Positions 10,431-21,400 of a stretch of DNA of 64,000 bases are shown here, piece by piece. Position 1 is the stretch's first letter. Each line of letters opens with the position of its first letter. The notes below the pieces were generated by a model. That model did no database searches. It had not been told where the DNA came from and saw only the letters and a program-made list of their open reading frames with translations. The translations under genes were made by a program, and so were the position numbers. Source of the stretch: Romanomermis culicivorax (lineage: Eukaryota > Nematoda > Enoplea > Mermithida > Mermithidae); the NCBI GenBank assembly GCA_963922205.1, contig CAWUHX010000257.1, positions 186,001 through 250,000 on the forward strand, read 5' to 3'.

Positions 10431-11075
10431 TCCTCATGGTTTAGAATCCTTCAACCCAAAAAATCGCAGAAATGCCTTTGTTTACACAAATGACTTTTTT
10501 CGTTTAAACTGACTCCGTCCATTGAATTTCCCATGGTCAGAAACATCTTCCCTCAAAAATCGCAGAAATACATTTGTTTACACTCAATATGAATTAGTGT
10601 GTAAAGTGATCACTTTCATTAGATGATCGCATTCATCAAATTCTCCGTGATCGAAAACCCCGCCCACCGGGAAATCACGAAAATACGTTTGTTTACAACC
10701 GGGATACGTTTTTGTGTAAAGTGATCGCATTCATTAAATTCCCCATGGTTGAAACCCCTTCCAACAAAAAATTACGAAAATACGTTTGTTTACACACGGG
10801 ATAATTTTTGGTGTAAAGTGATCACATTCATTGAATTCCTCGTGGTCGAAAATCCCCTCCACAAGAAAATTACGGCAGTACGCTTGTTTACACTGTGGAT
10901 AATTTTTTTGCGTAAAGTGAGGACGTCTATTGAATTCCCCGTGGTCGAAAACTCCCTCCACTGAAAAATCACGGAAATACGCTTGTTTACACCCGGGATA
11001 ATTTTTCGTGTAAAGTGACCCTGTGCATCAAATTCCCAATAGTCGAAAACCCTTGCAGCCCAAAAATCCCAATAA
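10430..11075. repeat. Minisatellite of about 97-bp units
   Basis: Six to seven diverged units follow one plan: TTGTTTACAC, a GGGATAATTTTT-like block, GTGTAAAGTGATCAC, CATTCATTGAATTCC, then GTGGTCGAAAA, a C-rich CCCCTCCA block and an AAAATCACG block before the next TTGTTTACAC. The central three units are most alike; both edges decay. Overlapping open frames on both strands (10734-10972) result from the periodicity and are not genes. Confidence 0.85.
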
Positions 11076-11580
11076 GGCTACAGGTATATTTGAAACTGCA
11101 AAAAAATTGGTAGTGCATTATGCTGCAAAAGATTATTTTTTTGAACCCATAAGTATTATATAACAAAATTGGGGAATTTGGCGTTTTCCGGGACTTTGGA
11201 CAACCATATAATTGAACTGAGGCCATATTTCAAAAAAAGAAAAATTCGCATTTGAGATTACACCCCCAAGAAGCTTAGGCCGAAGTAATGGAGGTTGGAT
11301 ATGGCACACCGATTGCTGGGTATGGTGGAACTGGGGGCGTTAAAAAGTGCGTTTTTTACCTGTTTTTGGGGCCTCACCGAGCACCAATTTCAGATAGAGG
11401 CGAAGTGACAAAAGGCACCCCATAGTTTGCCCCTATGCCCGATATTATGCAAAAAACCCGAAGGTTCTACCTCTTACCGTTTTGGCTCTAGAGGGGGGGA
11501 CATGAAATTTGGGAGCCTAGTATATTATAGGTTGACGCTGTCGCGCCACCTATGACAAAATGATGGTTTCTGAAAGCTAT
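11076..11580. other. Non-coding DNA without recognised family
   Basis: This stretch is less AT-rich than its surroundings (GGCCTCACCGAGCACC, GGTTGACGCTGTCGCGCC). Both strands have stops throughout and no repeat partner was found elsewhere in the window. Confidence 0.3.
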
Positions 11581-11838
11581 AAACATAAGCTAGGATGAAA
11601 TTTTCTTACTGCACAACAGAAATGATATCAAGAATCATTAAATGAATTGAAATCCGGTGCGAAGCGCCAGAAATTTTCCGGTATTTTTCATTTCAAAATG
11701 TATAAAAATGCATCTCCGCACAGGAAGCCCTATATCCTTATCATAAAGAGTAGCTAAGCTCTTATTTTTACAAGCCAATTTGGCTTGTGCCCCTAAATTT
11801 TTAGGAGCCATCGCTCCAAATTGGCCTAAAAAACCCTG
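11580..11838 (-). repeat. Dispersed repeat B, terminal part of a CAGGGTTTTTTAGG element
   Basis: It carries TTTCTGAAAGCTATAAACAT, the palindrome CCGGTGCGAAGCGCCAG, ATAAAAATGCATCTC and AGGAGCC/GGCTCC blocks, and ends TAAAAAACCCTG at 11838, the mirror of CAGGGTTTTTTAGG at 29738. The same block order recurs at 41340-41760 and in reverse at 29738-29990; a shorter piece is at 56315-56460. No TSD partner was found here, so only one terminus is called. Confidence 0.6.
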
Positions 11839-12243
11839 GTTACAAGCATACCTGAGCAAAGCAAATTTTGTACGTCTACCCGGGCCAAATTTCTTTAGGT
11901 TGGTTGTCATTTTTCAAAAAGGTTTCAATATATGTCATAAGTTTTTTTTCACTCCAAAATGCTCAATGATCTTTTATATGCACTCTTTCGAGCTTGTTTT
12001 GCATTCTAATGTTATATTAGTCAGTAGCTTGTGTAAATTTAGGACGAAAATAAAGGTTTTGAATTGTAGGTCAGATGGTGCTGAATACAAAAAAATCAAC
12101 AACAATCTGAAGCGCAATAATCTGGATTTCCTACTAGCTCGACAACGGGCATTTCTACTGAGGGTACAGCCTTCTTTCTGGCGCGCAGCGCCGGAAAAAT
12201 TTTCAGACATGAATGCTGGATAATGAATTTCATATGCTCATAT

Positions 12244-13232
12244 CAGGGCCGTGCGCAGGATTTTTTCATGGGGGGGGGGCGGACTAGATTTTTTCACTGA
12301 ATAGCCCCAGAAATGTTGATCTTACGCGGATATACTGTGTGCATCACCGTTTTTTTTCCTCGAAGATTTTTTCCACATGAGAACCGGAACCAAAATTTTT
12401 TTCCTCATTTTCCAAAAATTTTCCACATTTTTAAAAACGCTTATAATGTGGCTACGGTTGCTTTTTTATGCATTTTAGGAGCATACCCGAGCATGTTGTT
12501 TTATTTGTAGTCAGAAACCTGCAAAAATGAGGAAAAAAATTGAGAAAATTCTGGTTATGTTAGTCAAAATGAGCTCATGAAGAATATATTGGTGTTCTAT
12601 AGAATGGTCCGGCGCGGAGCGCCGGAAAAATTTTTTGATTTTCACTTTCTAAAACGCTGGAAAATGAACCTTCATAACGTTGGGAAATAAATTAAAATCA
12701 GACTGATGAAGCGTAATTTGCCTCCCATTCCGGCGCGAAGCGCCGGTAAAATTTTCGGGTTTTTGTATTCTAAAACGCTGAAAAATAAATCTCTCCAACA
12801 GATAATTCGTGAACAAATGTTTTGAAATCGCGTTCTAGAGTAATGTCTTCAATTTCCACCTTCAATAAACGCAAAAGTTCAGATTGCAAATGTTTAAAAA
12901 ATTCCAATCATCGAGGGAAAAAATTGAGAGACATGATGAAAAATCTCTATTTTCGGCGACATAATTAACTGTAAACGATTAGAAAATGAAACGATCTAAC
13001 TTGATTGATAGAAACTGTTGAGCATTAATTAGTAAGTCGAAGTAGATATGCTAATGGCCGCGCCTGATAGAATATAGTTATAATTATACCCATGACCGGC
13101 GCGAAGCGCCGGAAAATTTTGAGATTTTGACCTTTTAAAGTCCACCAAAACGCATCTTTTCGATTTAGAGTTACTGCCTCAAAGGGGGGGCGGCCGCCCC
13201 CCGCCCCCCCCCCCCCGTTGCGCACGGCCCTG
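12244..13232. mobile_element. hAT-like MITE, ends CAGGGCCGTGCGCA, TSD GCTCATAT
   Basis: Left end CAGGGCCGTGCGCAGG at 12244 mirrors the right end TTGCGCACGGCCCTG at 13232. GCTCATAT lies directly outside both (12236-12243 and 13233-13240), an exact 8-bp TSD. The 989-bp body has no transposase. It carries three GC palindromes of the CCGGCGC-NNN-GCGCCGG type (12609, 12730, 13096) and a long G/C homopolymer stretch near the right end. Relatives without intact ends are at about 31913-32510, 39880-40150 and 49210-49660, recognised by the shared GAAGTAGAT and CGCGCCTGATAGA blocks. Confidence 0.92.
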
Positions 13233-13240
13233 GCTCATAT

Positions 13241-13670
13241 TATTCAAGTGCAAACAAAATAGCGAAGATTACTGTCAAAGTGTCAAAAATTACTGTCAAA
13301 GTCAGAAGCTATACAAAAATGAAAGAAAAACACGTTTTGGTCCGTGCCTGCGTTAGAGAATAGCGAATGCTAGCTAGAGAATAGTGAATGATAGCCATAG
13401 CTAGTCTTTTTGTACTTGTACAAAAAAGACAAAGAGCTTTTTTGTACATACGAAAAATCAAAATCGTTTCACGAACGATATTTTATTGACACTCAAAAAC
13501 TCGGGAGCTTTGTGTTTATTTTTACACAAAAATTCTTCTAGAGGAAATTTTCTCACACATGAATTTATGCTCTTCATAGCAGGCACGTATGAGATACGAG
13601 ATTGAAAAATACAATCTTCATTTGGTTATAAGCTTCTCATGCAGAATGCTAGAAAACTTAGCATTCTGTT
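13241..13670. other. Non-coding spacer
   Basis: AT-rich with local duplications (TTACTGTCAAAGT twice near 13270; GAGAATAGCGAATGCTAG and GAGAATAGTGAATGATAG near 13355). No gene or defined element was seen. Confidence 0.3.
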
Positions 13671-14400
13671 GGTCGGCTGACTCCCTGCTTTGTTTTATTA
13701 GCTGTTTGTCAAAATCGACTACTGAATTGTTTGGTTCTAGCCGGAATGTTTTTTTTGGCTGACTCCCTGATTGACTGGTTGACTGCTTCCTAAACTTGTT
13801 GGTTGCCTCACAAATCAGTTGCTTAATTGTTTGACTCCCAGATTGATTGGCTATTTCACAAATTGGTCCGTTTGCTTCCCAGATCAGTTGGTTGGTTGTT
13901 TCCCATGTTGGTTGGTTGCTTCCCAGATTAGTTGGTTGCTCCCCGAATCACTTGGTTGTTTGGTTCATTCCTGAATTTGTTGGATATGTTTTTCCCAGAT
14001 TCGTTGTTTGCTTCTCAGATCAGTTTGCTGGTTGGTTTCCAGATCACTTGGTTGTTTGTTTCCCAAACTGGTTGGTTGTTTCCCAGATCAGTTGGCTGGT
14101 TGCTACCCAGGTCAGTTTGTTGGTTGCTTCCAGATCACCTCGTTGGTTGTTCCCCAAATTGGTTGGTTGCTTCCCAGATCAGTTGGTTAGGTGACTCGCA
14201 TATTGGTTGATTGGTTGGTAATTTTTTAGGTCAGTTTACTGGTTATCAGTCCACTGTTTGTTTTCCAGGTCACTTGGTTGGTTGGTTCCCTGATCAGATG
14301 GTTGGTTGACTTCCAGATTGGTTGGTTGACTCCCAGATTGGTTGGGTATTTGATTTTTTCTCAAGTTGGTTGATTGATTGGCTGACTCTGATCCTCTTTC
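13670..14400. repeat. Minisatellite of ~29-bp GTTGGTTGCTTCCCAGATCA units
   Basis: About 25 diverged units of GTTGGTTG-NTTCCCAGATCA type run over 730 bp; ACTCCCTGATTGA and TCCCAAATTGG variants mark the edges. Three overlapping plus-strand open frames across the array (13847-14210) encode only the periodic repeat and are rejected as genes. The same motif forms a second array at 46615-47740. Confidence 0.88.
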
Positions 14401-14614
14401 TCTCCTTCTCTCTTCCCTTTTTTTCTTTATCTAATTTTCCCTTTTCCTATCGTTTTTTGTCTTTCCCATCCCTCCAGAAAGTGTTGATTTTCTGGAGCCA
14501 CCGACAGCCGATAACGTAGCTACCAGACCCAAAAACGTAGGTGCCCGGTGGCTCGGGTGGCCCGGCATTGCTCAGGTATGGTTACAAGTCTTTTTTCAGA
14601 ACTGACAGCTGATC

Positions 14615-14936
14615 ATGGAACCGGATCGTAATGACTTTCAACCATCAACTTCCACTAGGAAAGAAGACGTCGCGCCTGGAAAAATTAAGTGCTACTTCTG
14701 CGGTAAATATCAATTTTTATTGAACACTTGTCCGAAATGCAATGTCAGCTACTGTAGCCGAGAGTGCTATGCGGACAAACGGCACGATCAATGTTCGGAA
14801 GCGTTTTATAGGGAATGCGTGGTCGATGAGTTACGAGCGAAAAAAGAATGCGTCGAAAATAAGCGGAAATTTATCGACAATTTAAAAAGGCAAATGAACG
14901 AAAATGTCGAACATTTTAACAACGTTGGTCAGGGTG
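14615..14936 (+). CDS. ZNHIT2: ZNHIT2-like zinc finger HIT protein, exon 1
   Basis: ZNHIT2 is known as a zf-HIT cofactor linked to the R2TP/PAQosome chaperone system and U5 snRNP assembly. The first 107 codons start MEPDRNDF and hold a full zf-HIT finger: Cys26, Cys29, Cys39, Cys42, Cys47, Cys51, His57, Cys60. FYRECVVDELRAKK follows, matching the position of FYRDQVLGEL in the vertebrate protein and separating it from other zf-HIT families; then comes a charged helical stretch. An acceptor-like TTTTTTCAG ends at 14599, just before the ATG. The exon closes at a GTGAGG donor (14937) in phase 1. A donor four bases earlier gives the same phase and shortens the protein by one residue. Human ZNHIT2 is around 400 residues, so this gene is only partly resolved. 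Confidence 0.85.
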
Positions 14937-14996
14937 GTGAGGTTTTTTGAGAAATGTTAAGACACGATTTCCGGTAGCATTTAATTTGATTGAGAT

Positions 14997-15825
14997 CAGG
15001 GTTTTATTTTTAGGCCGATTGGAAGCCATGGCTCCTAAATTTTCTGGCTGGCTCCAAAAAGTTCGAAGCAAAAAAGCAAAAAGCTAGATCGGCTTGTAAA
15101 AATTTAGGAATTTTAGCGTAATTTAGAGGTGTTTCCAGCTTCGAATTTCAAAACATATCGCTGCTTCTATCATCTGTACATATCTTAATCTTATGTTTTT
15201 AAATATTGTTTTGTGATGCTGTAGTTGTGTATATCAGATGTGTTGCACAAAATGTTCATTCACACAACAATGAGAGCTCTATCTATCCTAGACGTGGAAC
15301 ATTGATTTGATTTTGATTTTTAAGAGTTCAAACTATCCAAGACTATATTGAACTATTTCATTCAGTCGAATCAACAAGGTGATGTCGCATGACCTATGTG
15401 AAAGAATTCTTGTGCAAGCATCAAAGAGGTGTCAGGAATTCGAAACAGCTAAAACGGCACTTGTTGTGATATCGGTCTCGCCTCTTCCTGGTTGAGTCAC
15501 GCTGATGCACAATGTTGTATTTGTCGTAGAAGCTAAGTCGCTATCAGTACGGCATAAAAATGTATGTTGTTATCTGAGCATTTCCTTCAATTAGACGAAG
15601 AATAGACAAAGGAGGAACCTGTAGTGCCTCAGTATAAGAATGTATTCAAAATGCTTGATCCCTTATACGGGCTTCGAGTTACTGTGATTTTGATTGTTTG
15701 AAAAAGCTTTTTACTTACCACATTTTTTACAAACATTTTAGTTTTGGCTCGTTGAATTTGAATTGGCCTGTAAAATTTTGATCCTTCAATTGGTTTGCGG
15801 AGAAAAAATTAAAAATAAAACTCTG
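14997..15825. mobile_element. CAGGGTTTTATTTTTA MITE, TSD ATTGAGAT/ATTGTGAT
   Basis: Left terminus CAGGGTTTTATTTTTAGG (14997) and right terminus TTAAAAATAAAACTCTG (15825) are inverted copies with few mismatches. The flanking octamers ATTGAGAT (14989-14996) and ATTGTGAT (15826-15833) differ at one base. Blocks such as AAGCCATGGCTCC and GGCCTGTAAAATTTTGA next to the ends recur in the elements at 16483, 16948, 24035 and 29738. It lies 60 bp into the large ZNHIT2 intron. No protein is encoded. Confidence 0.8.
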
Positions 15826-15833
15826 ATTGTGAT

Positions 15834-16474
15834 AGGATTTCATAGTGTAAAGTGTGTCTTGACAATACAACCCTGCTCGAAATGTTTAATTTTGAGAACT
15901 GAAATTGCTATTTTTTTACAGAAATCGCCATATTTACTGTTGAAGCTCAGAATTACCAAAGATCTCCATATGCCATAGGTAGTTTACGATGTCTTCTACT
16001 TGCTGGCAAAAAATTACAAAATTGTTATACTGCTAGAGGGTCGCAGGACTTGGAGTATGAATACATCTGATAATTGCAATCTCTATTGTGGGAAAATCAC
16101 AATTTGATACACAGCAAAAATGAGACGTTAGAAGAAGTTTCGTATGATACATATGCTCATTATAATAAAGAGTAAGATTCACATAGCTACAGTACGAGTG
16201 TCGAATTCCAGGAGTAAATCAGTTTCGCCAGCTTCACTCGTGCTACGAGTGATGAGCTACAACCTATGAGTAATGGACTGCAAGCTACGAGTGCTATGGG
16301 TGATGTGCTTTGCATTACCAGTCCGTAGTGAGAGTGTTTCACCATATTTTCCATAGGACTCCTAAAAGGATCATTTTATGGGGTGTTTTTTGGCACTCGT
16401 TATACCGGAATTCTTGATGTTTTTGTAATTGGATGTTGTAATTGGATTGGGAAATTAGTTCTGAAAATTATTAA
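15834..16474. other. Intron DNA with TACGAGT-type short repeats
   Basis: No exon is seen. At about 16190-16340 the words GCTACGAGT, CTACGAGTGATGAGC and ATGAGTAATGG repeat. The same words reappear at 18485-18495 and 23265-23560, on the two sides of the large hAT element, so that element landed in another copy of this repeat. The GATCTCCATATGCC to CTGCTAGAGGGT stretch (15960-16035) resembles the arms of the foldback at 26165-27225. Confidence 0.45.
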
Positions 16475-16482
16475 TTTCTAAG

Positions 16483-17793
16483 CAGGCTTTTTTTAGTCAT
16501 TTTAGGAGCCTGGGCTCCTAAAAGTTCGAAAATGGCTCCTAAAATTTTACGTCAAGGAGCCAATTTGGCTCCGAAAAATTCAGCTGAAGTTTAACCGAAT
16601 TTTAGTTGTTTTTCTCTAGTGAACAGATTAAAGAAGAAAACTAGGTCGCAAACAACAGTAAGATCTTACTTGATCAAGATATCAAATAGCAAAATTAGAT
16701 TTTTCATCAATCATCAAATCAGGCTGAACATTTGGATGTGTTGATGCATTAGCAGAAATGCCACAGCAATTGTAATAATTTTGATTTCGAAAGTGCTTTC
16801 AAAATATGGGCTAAAGAAACGCGATATAAAACTGGTGATTTTGCTAATAAATGTAATGAATAAACGTGCTGTGTTTTGACTGAAAATATACTTTTTTGAT
16901 GAATTCTGTTTTAAAAGCAAATTCAAAAAATTTGCTCTATCTGTGATCAGGCTTTTTTTCATTTTGACCCTTAAGCCAATTGGCTCCTAAGGCACTTTTT
17001 TTGGGAGCCAATCACAATTTTTCCAGGCCAAAGCTAAAAAATGATGATTCTATGTATATACATGTTTTTATACTTAAAACGTCAACATAAAGCTTTATTC
17101 CTTTTTAAACATATTTTATCTCACATTATACGATTTATCATTTGCTAGTGCGCCTTTTGGCAAGATCACCCAATTTATAATGAGACTGTGCAGCCCATAC
17201 TCTAAAAAAATTTCTGATTCAGGGTCATCATTTAAAGAACATGAGCTTCTTCTACATCAACAATTGGTGGCGTACAAGGTTGGCTTGAAATATTATACTC
17301 TGCTTGGTTCCCTTGCTCTACTGCTGCTTTTTGTTGTTTTTCAAAAAAATATTTAAAGAATGAGAAGCCATTCTGAAAAATTTAGAAAATCATCAATAGG
17401 GTGAATTACTTGATGTTAAAAGTAATATAAAAATAGAAGGAAAGTCCTATCAATAGCAAAACACATAAATTTCGAATTTTTATTGGTAAGCATAACAGTA
17501 ACTTGTTACTTAGCAGCAAATTTTTTACAAGCCAGAATGGCTTGCATGCCCAATTTTTTACAAGCCAAAATGAATTTCAAGGAGCTATGGCTCCAAATTG
17601 GCCCAAAAAAAGCCTGTCTGTGATACAAGTAAATTTGGATTAAATAAAATCAAACTATACGAATTATATAATGCATTAATTTTTATCAAAAGTGTGCATT
17701 GATTATTTATGGCCCCTAAAAATGTCTGTTTGGCTCCTAAAAATTTAGATCTAGGAGCCATTTGGCCTGTAAATTTTTGATGAAAAAAACCTG
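16483..17793. mobile_element. CAGGCTTTTTTT MITE interrupted by a relative, TSD TTTCTAAG
   Basis: It begins CAGGCTTTTTTTAG (16483) and ends GAAAAAAACCTG (17793). The octamer TTTCTAAG is exact on both sides (16475-16482 and 17794-17801). The element carries AGGAGCC/GGCTCCT palindromic blocks near both ends. A second element of the same family (16948-17616) sits inside with its own exact TSD; without that insert and one TSD copy the outer element is about 634 bp. No ORF of substance. Confidence 0.92.
16948..17616. mobile_element. Inner CAGGCTTTTTTT MITE, TSD TCTGTGAT
   Basis: Termini are CAGGCTTTTTTTCATTTT (16948) and CAAAAAAAGCCTG (17616), with exact TCTGTGAT duplications at 16940-16947 and 17617-17624. 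The 669-bp length and terminal GGAGCCAAT/GGCTCC blocks resemble its host element. It inserted after the outer element was in place. Non-coding: the open frame at 16714-16962 covers only its left flank and tip. Confidence 0.92.
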
Positions 17794-18049
17794 TTTCTAA
17801 GTTATTCTGAAATTTTATTAAATCTTGCAGAAATTTTCTCAATTTCTTGTAAAAATTTGTTAGATCTTGTTGAAAGATATTAAAATATCGAAAAATTTTT
17901 CAATCTCCACAGAAAACAATTTTCATCACATTTTTGAAAATTAGCAAATTTCACAGAAACTTCCTAGATTTATTGTGAAGATGAGTTAATTTTATAAAAA
18001 AACATCCAAAAACTGCAAAAAATTTCTAGATCTTTGCAGATTATTCATT

Positions 18050-18325
18050 TTTGTTGGTCATTTGTACGGAATGAAAGAAGGGACACTTGAAAAAACTCGT
18101 TAATACTTGAAAAATGTGTTACTACTTGAAAAAATTTGCTACCACCTGAAAAAAATTGTTACCTTCGAACATATGCACAACATCTTTTTAAAGATGCATA
18201 GCAAAAATTTCAAGATGCTTGGCAAAAGTTTCAAGATGCATCGCGAAAAAATCAAGATGTGAGAGTTTTCTGATGTTCGACTTTTTTCAACTGCATCACA
18301 ATTTTTGAAATGCATCACATTTTTC
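18050..18325 (-). repeat. Dispersed repeat A, copy 2 (inverted)
   Basis: This is the reverse-complement counterpart of 160-400. ACTTGAAAAATGTGTTACTA, TTCGAACATATGCACAA, TCAAGATGCATCGCG and GATGTTCGACTTTTTTCAA appear in mirrored order. Non-coding, inside the ZNHIT2 intron. Confidence 0.6.
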
Positions 18326-18495
18326 TGGTTTTTCATGAACATTATTTTTTTGGGGTATTCAGGAAAATGTCAAAAATGCTTGTTTTCCACCCAAAATGTG
18401 GTAATTTCGAAAAAGTATCCAACTTATTGTTTCTTTGTCAGGTTGACAAAAGAAAACAAATAACCAAAATGCATAAATACCACTAAGCTACGAGT

Positions 18496-21400
18496 CATAC
18501 ATGCACACAGTCAGGGGTCCCAGGGTATGGAAAATGACCAAAATTGGTCATATAGTAATTTTTTCCAGAAAACTGGTGTATAGTAATTTTTTTACTTTAA
18601 AATGAAATTTTATTGCTATCGTATGATTAATAACTTGACAAAGTTGGTTTGTTGCTGACGTCAATAATAAACTCATTGATCATTTTTCACGTAATCTAAT
18701 CTTTTCAAATTATATGTGGTAATTAAACTTGTGATGACAGCATAACTGGAATACAAACAATGTTTTTTAAAAATTGGTCCAAATTTATTATCTAAGCTGC
18801 CGCACAACTTTTTTCTCTCAAATAATAAGTCAACCCAATTTTAATCCAAAGCTTGGTTGTTTCAACACCAATTATACCACATAGAAAGTTTGTTATACTT
18901 TTTTATTTTGCTCTATTATTTCTGATAATATTGGCAGTATCGTCATGATGCTGAAAATCTTTCTAATAATAATTCCATCATTGTTAATTATATTCAATTA
19001 TTGAAACCCTGAGACTGTTGTAATCAATGAAATTAACAGTGAGGACCCAACAAAACCCGAAAAAAGGGAATTCATTGAATTCATTGCCTATGGAATCCAA
19101 CCTGGCACAACAAGCACAATCCAGCTGCAAGATTACAGTCTTCGGGGCTATTAAATTGTCATTTTGTCGGCGTATCAGCAAGGAGCAAAAGGTCCTACTA
19201 TTGAATTAGTGGCAAACTTGTGGAATTCTCGTATTACAGGTAGATTCTTTGTGTTTGGTGGGTTAGATCTAAATGCCAACTTGAAAGTGGACAGTCCATT
19301 AGTGACATGTCAGTTGAAATTTACCAGAACATCAACATTATTTGGTTTTTTTAAATGCTAATATCCACCCCCATGCTGTGCTTTTGTTATACCAAGTTGA
19401 TGGACTTCCTGAAATAAAGCTAACAGAATGGATGCCTTACATCAAAGTTGACAGTCAAATCAAACAATTGCTCGAACAATCATTAAATGACATTGTTGTT
19501 TATGGCCGTCATTCTGCTGCTGCAAACTGTGATATCTTTGAGGAAATTGCTCCAGCACTGGCTAACAGAAACTATGTGCTGCGTGAATTTGACATTCCAG
19601 CTCATCTTAAATCGGATTATTCATTAAGCCACTGTACAATAGAAATGGCACCAATAATGCCTGAAAAATTCAAATTAGGCAAGCTAACACCTGGTAGCCA
19701 TAACGATTGTACAGGAAAACATTTTATTTTGGAAAACCATATAGTTGATGTTACTGGATCAGTCAGAAAACACTATCATGACAGCATTGAAGTAGAGACA
19801 ATGGAAATCGCTCAATGCAGCAGTCGACTTGAGCCAGATATTTATTATAGTGTTAAAAGTCAAAAAGTCGACAAGGCAATACCAACGGAAATTAACCTCC
19901 AAACAATGAATGATATATGCGCCATTATTAATGCTCCAGATGATCTATCGACACAGGGTAAATTTATACTGTTAATATGAATGTGAAACTTAAAAAAACT
20001 GAGTAACACTCTTGCAATATTAGGTCAAAATGAGCAGGCGATTAAAGCAGCTGACCAAACTGCAGTTCATATGACACCACGTGTCCCTGAAAGGGAATGG
20101 GAAACAACTGCTTATTTCAATCCAAATCGGCTTAGGCAAATTGACCTTCATCAAAGTAAACATTTACTTCTGCTTTATCTCATGTGCATTGTGCATCATA
20201 TAGTCCATGCTAGATCACTGATTACACATAAAGTTTTTACTAAACTTATTTTTTAGTAAGGTAACCTTTTGCCATGGAAAACAATTGAAAGTAACCATGT
20301 CTGGTTTGAGTATCTTCCAAATGCTCAAGACCCAACACAGTCACAGTATCAGTGTTGTTTGTGCCACAAATATGGCAAGCTTGGGCTAGACAATCGATAC
20401 CGTCCTGCACTGGCCGATCCAATATTGAAAGCCTCTTACAAGCACAATGATCAAAAAATTAGCAAACATGCTGGGCTCAGCCAACATCAAATTGTCATCT
20501 CAAAGCTCTAAGAGGCAGCAAAAAATGAACTACCCCAGCAGTTCCAGCAGATTCAAAAGCAAAACGAGCTGGAAGAAAGCAGACAAAATGCTGTTACCAT
20601 GAGAATGATACGTACTGTTTATGTTGAGACCAAGATCAATTTGGCTTTCATATCATACCCAAAAGTTGTTAAACTTCAAGAAGTCAATGGCGTTTTCCTT
20701 GGTTATCATCATTATGATCAGATGTCAGCATCTCGCATGGTCACATCAATTAGTACGCAAATGCATGATGCCCTGTTACAACATTTGACAGAAAAGCAAA
20801 GTCCAGTTTCACTTATTGTGGACAGTGCAACAGACGCCAGTCAAAATTATTACTTAATAACATACTTTCAAGCACTGGAATTCAATGCCCCTGTTGTTTA
20901 CTTTTATAAATTAATTGAACTGAAAGCTGACGAATCTGCCAATAGACTGTTAAGAGCTTTGCTTGAGGAATTTGAAAAAGAGAAATATGGATTTGCACGC
21001 TATCTAAAGGTATGTACCCACTTCACAGTGCTGCACAATGGTTTTGATCCTGGCCAATTCCCAGTTTTAAAAATATTTCCTGATTTTGGTTGCTGGTTTC
21101 TTAGTTCAGATTAACCAATTCTTGATTTTTTGATGCTTTTTAAACCAAAATGTGTGAAAGAACTAGTGAAATCACACAATTTTTACACACAATAAAATTC
21201 CACTGGTCTGCTAATAAAAATGCTGGAAATCAGTTTATTTCACTTTTTCCTTGAGTTGTAATAGTTTTCAATTATGTTTTAGCAATAAATACACTCAAAA
21301 ATCACTCATTCCCTTTTTCATCTCACCCTGTATAACAATTTATTGTTTTCATCACACCAACCTCCCAGGATTTGCTTCAGACGGGGCAGCCATAATGCTA

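Noticed and set aside
10430..11075. Regular ~97-bp repeats considered as a CRISPR-like array
   Set aside because: Units diverge throughout with no constant repeat and variable spacer; the DNA is animal nuclear DNA.
13847..14210. Three overlapping plus-strand open frames of 60-115 codons
   Set aside because: They are the GTTGGTTG minisatellite read in three frames; the products are periodic Leu/Phe/Trp-rich repeats with no family resemblance.
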